A stretch of 15,103 bases of DNA, taken from contig NHCX01000080.1 of assembly GCA_002168015.1 (NCBI GenBank), forward strand, positions 25,374 through 40,476, in the 5' to 3' direction. The DNA is from Verrucomicrobia bacterium TMED44. Lineage in GTDB: Bacteria; Verrucomicrobiota; Verrucomicrobiia; Opitutales; Seribacteraceae. Below are positions 1 to 6,241 of the stretch, piece by piece. The position numbers and the translations under genes were made by a program. The stretch's first letter is position 1. Each line of letters starts with the position of its first letter. The notes beneath the pieces are model-generated. The model was given only the letters and a program-made list of their open reading frames with translations, made no database searches and was not told the origin of the DNA.

Positions 1-188
<188 letters not shown>

Positions 189-220
189 TTACCCTAGTTC
201 TCACTTTTAAGTATTCGTGG

Positions 221-226
221 TGTCAA
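221..226 (-). promoter_or_regulatory. Possible -35 box upstream of mreB
   Basis: On the minus strand the gap between lgt and mreB holds a perfect TTGACA, ending about 44 bases before the mreB ATG. At 17-base spacing the matching -10 hexamer would be TGAGAA, a poor fit to TATAAT, so a promoter is only plausible. The rest of the gap (177-278) is AT-rich, and no convincing terminator hairpin for lgt is visible. Confidence 0.3.
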
Positions 227-278
227 AGCCAAATAATTCCCAAAGTAAAAATAATTAGTAAATATGGTGAACAACTTC

Positions 279-1139
279 TCATTTTGCTGCTAGCTTACCT
301 GAATTCCCACTTTTTCTCGCCCAATAAATCACAATTAATCCACCAATGAATAAGAAGAGAGAATAAAACTGTCCCCTGCTCATCCCCATGAGCAAGGAGG
401 CATCGGGTTCGCGATAGAATTCGTTAAAGATTCTTGCAATTGAGTAAAGAATTAGAAATTCACCTGCTAGTTGTCCAGGGTATTTTGCGGTGATAGATGT
501 TTTCCAAAATCTCCATTGAATTAGGCAAAACGGAAGTAGGCCTTCTAATACACCTGCATAGATTTGAGATGGGTGCCTACCTATTCCTAAAGCAAAATCA
601 GGGGCTTTGGGAAATAATACAGCCCAGTCCACCTGAGTAGTTCTTCCCCAAAGTTCCCCATTTATGAAATTTGCGATTCTACCGAAAAATAAACCGGGCG
701 GGACTACAGTGACGATTAGGTCGCCTATAGGTCTAATGCTCTGCGAAGATCGCTTGGCATACCATAAGGTTGCTACAAAAACTCCAATAAATCCTCCATG
801 GCTAGCCATTCCGCCTTCCCATACCCGAAAAATCGAAAGGGGGTCACTTAAAAACTTTTCACCCTGATAAAAAAGTAGGTATCCAATTCTGCCACCAATT
901 AGAACTCCAATTACCTGAAAGGTCATCAGGTTCATTATTTGTTCATGGTCATAGGGGCTCCTTTTACATTTAAAGTATTGAAGGAGTAGAAAATATGCAG
1001 ATGCAAAGCCAAGGAGGTAAGATACCCCATACCACCTTATTCCACCCGGGCCCCAGTCTGCAAATTTACCGGGGAATTCCCATAAAAAAGGGCTGAGATT
1101 ATGTATCCAAAAATTTGAATTTTCCATGGATGCAATCAT
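279..1139 (-). CDS. lgt: Phosphatidylglycerol--prolipoprotein diacylglyceryl transferase
   Basis: Lgt is an inner-membrane enzyme that moves the diacylglyceryl group of phosphatidylglycerol onto the lipobox cysteine of prolipoproteins, the first step of lipoprotein maturation. The 286-residue protein is of usual family length and has multiple hydrophobic segments. It shows the family motifs: HGGFIG (114-119, with the conserved His), the Lgt signature GRIANFINGELWGR (153-166, with its essential Arg and Asn), RHPSQIYA (188-195), and an RIFNEFYREPD region (236-246) with a conserved Arg. The start ATG at 1139 overlaps the TGA of the upstream DUF21/CBS gene in an ATGA, which suggests translational coupling. 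An in-frame ATG four codons later (1127) is a possible alternative start. No Shine-Dalgarno site precedes the ATG, which fits coupling. Function is near certain. Confidence 0.97.
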   Translation of the reverse strand: MIASMENSNFWIHNLSPFLWEFPGKFADWGPGGIRWYGVSYLLGFASAYFLLLQYFKCKRSPYDHEQIMNLMTFQVIGVLIGGRIGYLLFYQGEKFLSDPLSIFRVWEGGMASHGGFIGVFVATLWYAKRSSQSIRPIGDLIVTVVPPGLFFGRIANFINGELWGRTTQVDWAVLFPKAPDFALGIGRHPSQIYAGVLEGLLPFCLIQWRFWKTSITAKYPGQLAGEFLILYSIARIFNEFYREPDASLLMGMSRGQFYSLFLFIGGLIVIYWARKSGNSGKLAAK

Positions 1140-2185
1140 TGGGAGGTTGTTGATTTTTTGGCTTTGTGTCTGCGTTTTGCAAGTTCTCTCATATCAACTG
1201 CGATATCGTCATGTTCAAAGATTTCCTGACCGAGGATACTTTCAATAATGTCTTCCATGGCCAATACTCCGGCGACCGAACCAAATTCATCAACAACCAC
1301 GCTTAGTTGACAGTGTTCCGAAAGTAAAAGGCGAAGAGCTTTGTCTGCCGTTGCATTTTCAGGAATAAAGACCACATCCTGAGACAGGTCACTGAGGGGA
1401 GTCTTCTCTCTTCCTTCAACTAAGGCGTTATGTAAGTCTCTTCGGCGAACAAGACCGGAAATATGATCAATACTCTCATGAATAGTTGGAATTCTTGCGA
1501 AGGGTATATTCGGGTGGTGCTGAAATACTTTTTCGACTGTCAGTGATTGATCAAGAGAAAACATGACTGTTCGCGGAGTCATTATTTCTTCAACTTTCAA
1601 CTTATCTAGACGCAATGAGTTGGTTACCAAATCACTTTCTTCACTGGTTAAAGTACCCTCTTTGGCCCCTTTTTGTGCGAGGAGAATAATTTCCTGCTCA
1701 TCGCTTTCGTTCAGTTTATCCTTTTGAGGAACAATAGCCCGTACTGTTACTTTGCATACTTTAGAGATTGGTGCCATAAGCCACCGAACAGATGCAAGTG
1801 GGTAGACTAGTTTGCTGGCCATTTCAAAGCGATAGGAAACAGCAAGATTCTTCGGTAGGATTTCAGAAAAGAATAAAATGCCCAGGGTCATTCCAAGAGC
1901 GAAAATTAACAGATTGTTTTCGTGCCCGCCAAAGCTTTTCTCTGCCAATCCACCAACCAATGTTGCGCCTAGTGTATTTGCAATTGTATTTAAGCTCAGA
2001 ATCGCAGAACTCGTTTCCTCTAGTTCAATTTTAAATTTCTCGAGCAATTTTCCCTTTTTGGGGTGTTTTTCTTTAAACGATTCGATTTCAGCAACCGTTA
2101 TGCTGAGAATCATGGCTTCCAGTGTCGAGCAGAGAGCAGAAATTCCAATAGTGAGTGCTATTGCTAAAACAAGTTCGATCGTCAT
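1136..2185 (-). CDS. CNNM/DUF21 transmembrane protein with CBS pair (CorB/CorC-like, short form)
   Basis: The protein joins an N-terminal DUF21 (CNNM) membrane domain (about residues 1-150) to a pair of CBS domains (about 200-325). Visible markers are the first-helix motif with STLEA (20-24), NTIAN (66-70), SEILPKNLA (107-115), the linker motif EEIMTPR (199-205) and the second-CBS ending VVVDEFGSVAGVLAMEDI (296-313). CNNM proteins are linked to Mg2+ or other divalent-cation transport and CBS domains bind adenine nucleotides, but the substrate here is unknown. At 349 residues it lacks the C-terminal CorC_HlyC domain found in many relatives, ending instead in a short basic tail rich in Arg and Lys. 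The gene is the first of a two-gene unit with lgt (4-base overlap) and is divergent from gcvT. No Shine-Dalgarno site is seen before the ATG. 'Hemolysin' labels for this family are historical and should not be taken literally. Confidence 0.9.
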   Translation of the reverse strand: MTIELVLAIALTIGISALCSTLEAMILSITVAEIESFKEKHPKKGKLLEKFKIELEETSSAILSLNTIANTLGATLVGGLAEKSFGGHENNLLIFALGMTLGILFFSEILPKNLAVSYRFEMASKLVYPLASVRWLMAPISKVCKVTVRAIVPQKDKLNESDEQEIILLAQKGAKEGTLTSEESDLVTNSLRLDKLKVEEIMTPRTVMFSLDQSLTVEKVFQHHPNIPFARIPTIHESIDHISGLVRRRDLHNALVEGREKTPLSDLSQDVVFIPENATADKALRLLLSEHCQLSVVVDEFGSVAGVLAMEDIIESILGQEIFEHDDIAVDMRELAKRRHKAKKSTTSQ

Positions 2186-2207
2186 TTATAAAAATAATAA
2201 TGATCTT

Positions 2208-2213
2208 TTGACA
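2208..2213 (+). promoter_or_regulatory. Possible -35 box for gcvT in the divergent spacer
   Basis: The 90-base spacer between the divergent DUF21/CBS gene and gcvT contains a perfect TTGACA on the plus strand. At 17-base spacing the -10 would be TAGCAA, a weak match. A better -10-like TATAAC lies at 2254-2259 but has no matching -35; it would give a leader of only about 8-10 bases before the gcvT ATG. Either could drive gcvT. The spacer is too short for a glycine riboswitch and none was seen. Confidence 0.3.
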
Positions 2214-2275
2214 GTAGCCTTTATCATCACTAGCAAGAAAGTCTCTGTTTCTATATAACGCAAGCCTTGATCTCT

Positions 2276-3382
2276 ATGAACGAAGTAAAACAATTAAAAC
2301 TTCACAAGTTTCACCAAGATAACTCCGCGAAATTTACTAATTTTGCCGGATGGGAAATGCCAGTTTCTTATGGTAGCTCGCTTAGTGAACATATGGCAGT
2401 TAGGCAAAATGTCGGTTTTTTTGATGTGAGCCACATGGGTGAATTTACAGTAAAAGGCAAAGATGCAATGTCTTTCTTGAACTACTCACTTACTGGAGAC
2501 TTAACCAAGATTTATGATGGTCAGGCAATGTATTCGTTACTCTGTAATCATAACGGCGGCATTTTGGATGATCTCATTGTCTACAGAGTTTCTAGTGATC
2601 AATTTTTTTTATGCGTTAATGCATCAAATATAGAGATTGACTATAATCATCTTAACGAGATTTGTTCATCATTTAATTGTACCCTTAAAAATGATTCAGA
2701 TCTTTATGGCTTAATAGCTGTTCAAGGACCTCAAAGTGCAGCGTTTCTAGACGAAGTTCTAGAAGAAGATTTTTCTGCTATTGAACGAATGCATTTTGAT
2801 AAATTTACCTTTCTTAATGAAGATTGTTATGTGGCAAGAACAGGATACACAGGCGAGGATGGGTTTGAGATTTTTTTACCAATTAATGTTTTAGATGGTT
2901 TTGCAAGTGCAATTTCTTCTTTTTGTAAGGAGGGTAGAGCCAGCTGGGTTGGTTTATCTGCAAGAGATAGTTTGCGCCTTGAGGCAGGTTTTTGTCTACA
3001 TGGACATGAAATTTCAGCAAGTATATCCCCGTTAGAAGCAGGACTGATGTGGGCAGTCTCCTTGCAGAAGGGAGATTTTTTGGGGAGAGCAGCTATAAAG
3101 GTGCAAAAAGAAGAGAAGAATTACGGCCGTGTTATGAAGTATCTAGTGGAAGATCGGAGAATTCCTCGGGAGCAGAATAAGATTATTTTCGAGAATTCTT
3201 TGGCGGGTAGAGTACTTTCGGGTGGATATTCACCAATTCTAAATTCACCGATTGGAACTGCATACATAGAATATGAATATGTAGAAAAAAAAGATTCGTC
3301 GAATTGGTTCGCTGATGTGAGAGGAAAAAAACTACCTATTCGTTTTACAAAGCCAGCTTTACAACTGAGTAAGGAAAACTAG
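2276..3382 (+). CDS. gcvT: Aminomethyltransferase, glycine cleavage system T protein
   Basis: GcvT takes the aminomethyl group from lipoylated H protein, releases ammonia and passes the carbon to tetrahydrofolate as 5,10-methylene-THF. The 368-residue product matches the family length. Motifs are NFAGWEMPVSYG near the N-terminus, FFDVSHMGE, GGILDDLIV (about 94-102, which includes the folate-contacting Asp region), RTGYTGEDGFEI (188-199), ARDSLRLEAG (229-238), ISPLEAGL and, near the C-terminus, GGYSP with GTAYIE. I chose the ATG at 2276; an in-frame TTG at 2267 would add only three residues. No Shine-Dalgarno site is seen at either. This is the only plus-strand gene in the window. Its partners gcvH and gcvP are not here, so it is either a lone gcvT or the others lie elsewhere. 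It ends one base from the convergent gene at 3384. A folate-binding YgfZ paralogue is less likely given the full T-protein motif set. Confidence 0.94.
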   Translation: MNEVKQLKLHKFHQDNSAKFTNFAGWEMPVSYGSSLSEHMAVRQNVGFFDVSHMGEFTVKGKDAMSFLNYSLTGDLTKIYDGQAMYSLLCNHNGGILDDLIVYRVSSDQFFLCVNASNIEIDYNHLNEICSSFNCTLKNDSDLYGLIAVQGPQSAAFLDEVLEEDFSAIERMHFDKFTFLNEDCYVARTGYTGEDGFEIFLPINVLDGFASAISSFCKEGRASWVGLSARDSLRLEAGFCLHGHEISASISPLEAGLMWAVSLQKGDFLGRAAIKVQKEEKNYGRVMKYLVEDRRIPREQNKIIFENSLAGRVLSGGYSPILNSPIGTAYIEYEYVEKKDSSNWFADVRGKKLPIRFTKPALQLSKEN

Positions 3383-3383
3383 T

Positions 3384-3818
3384 TTATTTAGCTTCCCTGA
3401 ACCCTTTTATGATCAAATCAACTCCACCGAAGTTGGAGAAACAAAGATTCTCAACCATTATATGCTCTAATTTGTCCTTTAACTGTTTTCGGGCATCTTT
3501 GACATTACAATCGGTATTGACCTGAATTCTAACTAATAGTCGAATTTGACCTCCATTGTTTTTAATGCTTGTTGAAGGGGAGTGGATGCCAGGCATAGTA
3601 AGGCAAGATTTACTGACAAGTTCTTGGAGGGCATGAGGAGTTATTCGAACATTGCCTTCTTCATCCGACAAAATAGGTACCAAATCTTTCTTAATTCGTT
3701 TGCTAACCCACAAAAGTAGGCAAAGTAGTAACAAAACACCCCACGAATACCACCAAATAGGTTTCGTTACAGCTTGCTCAAGTGTCCATAGCCAAAAATC
3801 CTGAAGACTGGGTGGCAT
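3384..3818 (-). CDS. Membrane-anchored Asp23-like (AmaP-like) protein
   Basis: This 144-residue protein has one clear hydrophobic segment (about residues 23-40, Trp- and Leu-rich) followed by a basic stretch and a soluble domain (about 55-142). The soluble domain reads like an Asp23/Gls24 (DUF322) fold: GNVRITPHALQELVSK at its start, then alternating strands, then a helix and a final strand (VDLIIKGF). It resembles AmaP, the membrane anchor of Asp23 in Firmicutes, though canonical AmaP has two N-terminal helices and only one is evident here. It follows the soluble Asp23-family gene by 9 bases on the same strand, so the two probably interact, the membrane protein tethering its neighbour. The domain call rests on pattern reading and is less certain than that of the upstream gene. 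Biochemical function is unknown. The 3' end is one base from gcvT's end. Confidence 0.65.
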   Translation of the reverse strand: MPPSLQDFWLWTLEQAVTKPIWWYSWGVLLLLCLLLWVSKRIKKDLVPILSDEEGNVRITPHALQELVSKSCLTMPGIHSPSTSIKNNGGQIRLLVRIQVNTDCNVKDARKQLKDKLEHIMVENLCFSNFGGVDLIIKGFREAK

Positions 3819-3827
3819 TTTTATAAA

Positions 3828-4277
3828 TTAATTGGTTGCGTCAGCGGTCCAAGAATCATCATCATCTTTATCGATAGAATCCATTTTAATATCATCGATG
3901 ACTACATCAATGCATTTTGTATGATTTCCAGTCATTGCCAGAATTTGGTCACGAATGGCTTCTTGGATAGCTGTACCAATTTTGGCTAGATCGACTCCAA
4001 ATTCCAAGACTACTCTAACCTCTATCTCATAACCATTTTCGGCAGACTCTGTTACCTTAACCCCTCTCTCAGACTCTTTCTTTGAAAAGAAATCAGTTAG
4101 ACCTTCAACAACACCACCGCCACCAACATTTACGACTCCTTTGACTGATTGAGTTGCGAGGCGAACAATTCCTGCCACAACGCTATGGTTAATACGGATT
4201 GTGCCTAACTCGCTAGACTCTGCTGAAATGGTGGGGATAATTTCTTCTTCGGGTTCTTCTTTCTTACTTTTGGTCAT
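3828..4277 (-). CDS. Asp23/Gls24 family (DUF322) protein
   Basis: This is a soluble 149-residue protein with the classic Asp23 pattern: GTIRINHSVVAGIVRLA (25-41), SVKGVVNVGGG (44-54), RGVKV (71-75), the strand EIEVRVVLEFG (84-94), IGTAIQEAIRDQI (100-112), MTG (115-117) and VDVVIDDI-like CIDVVIDDI (122-130). The N-terminus is charged and rich in Glu and Lys; the C-terminus ends in an acidic tail with DKDDDD. No signal peptide or membrane segment is present. Known relatives are Asp23 (envelope-stress protein of Staphylococcus) and YqhY of Bacillus, which is encoded with accB-accC and linked to control of acetyl-CoA carboxylase. Here too it follows accC, 18 bases after the stop, in the same operon. 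A role in tuning malonyl-CoA supply or membrane homeostasis is inference from this linkage. No Shine-Dalgarno site is seen. Confidence 0.88.
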   Translation of the reverse strand: MTKSKKEEPEEEIIPTISAESSELGTIRINHSVVAGIVRLATQSVKGVVNVGGGGVVEGLTDFFSKKESERGVKVTESAENGYEIEVRVVLEFGVDLAKIGTAIQEAIRDQILAMTGNHTKCIDVVIDDIKMDSIDKDDDDSWTADATN

Positions 4278-4295
4278 TTTAACATGGGTGTTATA

Positions 4296-5672
4296 TCAAC
4301 TTTTCTTATTTTCAAAAAGATCTTTGGGTGCACGGGCCAGAAATTCTTCAACATACGAAGTTGTAGCCTCACCCTGGCGAAAGGCTGGATCCAAGATCAC
4401 CGCTTTAACAAATTCTATATTCGTATCTATACCTCTGATCAAATATTCGCTTAAAGCACGATACATTCTGTCCATCGCTATTTTACGAGTACGCCCATAA
4501 GTAATGAGCTTACAAATCATACTGTCGTAGTGAGGCGAAACGGTGTACCCACCATAAGCATGCGAATCAACCCTGACTCCATGACCTCCAGGGGCGTAGT
4601 ATAAATCAATTGTTCCAGGTGAAGGTATGAAGTTTTTGGACGGGTTTTCAGCACAAATACGACATTCAATCGCATGCTTACTTAACACAATTTCTTTTTG
4701 TGCGAAGCTCAGGCGGTTGCCTGAGGCGATTTGAATTTGTTCTTTGATTAAATCGACCCCAGTAGCCTCTTCTGTCACTCCATGTTCAACTTGAATTCGA
4801 GTATTCATTTCGATGAAATAGAATTTGCCTTTCGCATCGACTAGGAATTCAATAGTGCCAGCATTTACATAATCACAAGCTTCAGCCGCCTTAATCGCAG
4901 CTTTGCCCATTTTATTACGGAGTGTTTTATCCAGAAAAGGGGAGGGTGCTTCTTCAATGACTTTCTGATGCCTTCTTTGTACAGAACAGTCTCTCTCTCC
5001 AAGGTGTACCACATTTCCGTGTTTATCAGCCATGATTTGGAATTCGATGTGCCTTGGATTTTCAAGGTATTTTTCGACATACATCGTACCATCTCCAAAA
5101 GCTTTTTCTGCTTCCATTCTTGCAGACTGAAATTCTCTAGTAAATGAAACTGCATTACTGGCGATTCTCATACCTCTTCCTCCTCCACCAGACACTGCTT
5201 TTATGATAACTGGAAAACCTATATATTTAGCTACTTTAAGAGCCTCCTTTTCATTGTCAATAGCACCCTCACTGCCTGGGATTATTGGAACTTTTGCCTT
5301 ATCCATGGTTTCTCTAGCTTTCGCTTTGTCACCCATTTTACGGATTGTGTCTGAACGTGGACCTATGAAAGTTATGTTACAGGATTCACATTGCTCTGCA
5401 AACTCGGCGTTTTCGGATAAAAAGCCATAGCCGGGATGAATGGCATCAACATCAGCGATTTCGGCGGCACTTAGAATCCGATCTGCTCTTAGATAACTTT
5501 CATTACTAGGTGCAGGTCCAATGCAAATTGCTTCGTCTGCAAGCTGCACATGTAATGATTGTTCATCTGCTTCAGAATAAACCGCAAGAGTTTGAATGCC
5601 TAGCTCTCTGCAAGCCCGGACTATTCGAAGAGCAATTTCGCCTCGATTAGCAATGAGAATTTTACGAATCAT
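4296..5672 (-). CDS. accC: Biotin carboxylase subunit of acetyl-CoA carboxylase
   Basis: AccC carboxylates biotin on AccB using ATP and bicarbonate, the first half-reaction of malonyl-CoA formation for fatty acid synthesis. The 458 residues contain the N-terminal Rossmann-like domain ([13 protein letters not shown]), the ATP-grasp domain with glycine loop [10 protein letters not shown] (161-170), Lys116 and Lys158, HIEFQ (208-212), [12 protein letters not shown] (226-237), and the metal and catalytic segment [12 protein letters not shown] (286-297, with Glu288, Asn290, Arg292 and Glu296). One oddity is Gly298 after that His, where Proteobacterial enzymes such as the E. coli one have Pro. The gene starts 4 bases after accB. 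Its Shine-Dalgarno site AAAGGA (5680-5685, 7 bases from ATG) is formed by the last sense codons of accB, so the two are tightly coupled. The C-terminus is slightly longer than in E. coli AccC. Pyruvate or propionyl carboxylase subunits are unlikely given the neighbouring free-standing BCCP. Confidence 0.97.
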   Translation of the reverse strand: MIRKILIANRGEIALRIVRACRELGIQTLAVYSEADEQSLHVQLADEAICIGPAPSNESYLRADRILSAAEIADVDAIHPGYGFLSENAEFAEQCESCNITFIGPRSDTIRKMGDKAKARETMDKAKVPIIPGSEGAIDNEKEALKVAKYIGFPVIIKAVSGGGGRGMRIASNAVSFTREFQSARMEAEKAFGDGTMYVEKYLENPRHIEFQIMADKHGNVVHLGERDCSVQRRHQKVIEEAPSPFLDKTLRNKMGKAAIKAAEACDYVNAGTIEFLVDAKGKFYFIEMNTRIQVEHGVTEEATGVDLIKEQIQIASGNRLSFAQKEIVLSKHAIECRICAENPSKNFIPSPGTIDLYYAPGGHGVRVDSHAYGGYTVSPHYDSMICKLITYGRTRKIAMDRMYRALSEYLIRGIDTNIEFVKAVILDPAFRQGEATTSYVEEFLARAPKDLFENKKS

Positions 5673-5676
5673 TCAA

Positions 5677-6123
5677 CTATCCTTTGCGGATCTTAAAAAG
5701 AGGTTGAGAATACTCTACGCTTTCACCGTCCTCGGCGAGAATTTCGATTATCTCCCCATTGAGTTCTGCATGGATTTCGTTCATTACCTTCATTGCCTCT
5801 ACAATGCAGAGTATATCTCCAGTTTTTGTTTGCTTACCGATTTCGACAAATGCTGGATCATCTGGCGAAGGTTTTCGATAAAAAGTTCCAACCATTGGCG
5901 ATTTAAATATTTCTACTCCTTCTTCTGAGACTTTCTGCTGTGCGTTTTCTACGGCAGGTCCTAATGGTTTGGTCTGAGGTTGGTGAATAACTGTTTCATA
6001 GTTAACTTTTTCTCCCCCAGGTCTGGCCATTCTCAATTTCAAATCCTGTAATTCGATCTCCAGCTCTGTGAGATCTGATTTTTGCATTAAATTTATTATA
6101 CCTTTAAGTTCGCTTAAGTCCAA
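5677..6123 (-). CDS. accB: Biotin carboxyl carrier protein of acetyl-CoA carboxylase (BCCP)
   Basis: AccB carries biotin between the carboxylase (AccC) and the carboxyltransferase. The 148-residue protein has a helical N-terminal segment (about 1-35), a Pro/Gln-rich linker (about 36-70) and a biotinyl domain. SPMVGTFYRKPSPDDPAFVE (75-94) includes the 'thumb' typical of AccB, and EAMKVMNEI (109-117) gives the biotin-accepting lysine Lys112. The start is the TTG at 6123: it lies 8 bases after AGGAGG, the best ribosome binding site seen in the window, and the protein then opens with the family-typical MDLSELKGIINLM. The gene leads the accB-accC-Asp23-AmaP-like unit. The ligase that would biotinylate it is encoded, in part, at the right edge of the window. 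Confidence 0.96.
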   Translation of the reverse strand: MDLSELKGIINLMQKSDLTELEIELQDLKLRMARPGGEKVNYETVIHQPQTKPLGPAVENAQQKVSEEGVEIFKSPMVGTFYRKPSPDDPAFVEIGKQTKTGDILCIVEAMKVMNEIHAELNGEIIEILAEDGESVEYSQPLFKIRKG

Positions 6124-6131
6124 GATCAGCT

Positions 6132-6137
6132 CCTCCT
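6132..6137 (-). promoter_or_regulatory. Strong Shine-Dalgarno site selecting the TTG start of accB
   Basis: The minus strand reads AAAAGGAGG, then 8 bases, then TTG. This full anti-16S match is the evidence that the rare TTG at 6121-6123 is the true accB start. Confidence 0.85.
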
Positions 6138-6153
6138 TTTATTGTTTAAATTA

Positions 6154-6162
6154 ATTATTACA
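6154..6162 (-). promoter_or_regulatory. Possible extended -10 element upstream of accB
   Basis: The minus strand reads TGTAATAAT about 30-40 bases before the accB start, close to an extended -10 (TGnTATAAT). No -35 match sits at the right distance. The 118-base gap (6124-6241) is the largest in the minus-strand block from birA to the AmaP-like gene, so a promoter here is likely. The exact element is uncertain, and no terminator hairpin for the AsmA-like gene is convincing in the gap. Confidence 0.25.
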
Positions 6163-6241
6163 GCAAAACTGAATTTCGGGATCATGCAATGCTTGAATAC
6201 TCACAAATTATTTATTTCCTTAGTTCTCAGACCATGAATGG

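Noticed and set aside
1136..2185. Hemolysin or virulence annotation for the DUF21/CBS protein
   Set aside because: The TlyC/HlyC label is historical; domain content points to a CNNM-type ion transporter and there is no virulence context.
1792..2258. Plus-strand open frames opposite the DUF21/CBS gene
   Set aside because: They resemble no known family and lie opposite a well-supported gene; they are shadows of its codon pattern. The same applies to plus-strand frames opposite lgt, accC, accB, the AsmA-like, DUF4340, GldG-like and ATPase genes.
2267..2275. TTG start for gcvT
   Set aside because: An ATG three codons downstream fits the family N-terminus and there is no Shine-Dalgarno site favouring the TTG.
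4865..5155. A minus-strand frame of 96 residues inside accC
   Set aside because: It is an alternative frame wholly inside accC, with no family resemblance.
6232..6241. Short palindrome CCATTCATGG after the AsmA-like gene
   Set aside because: The stem is 4 bases with a 2-base loop and no U-run follows, so it is not a credible terminator.
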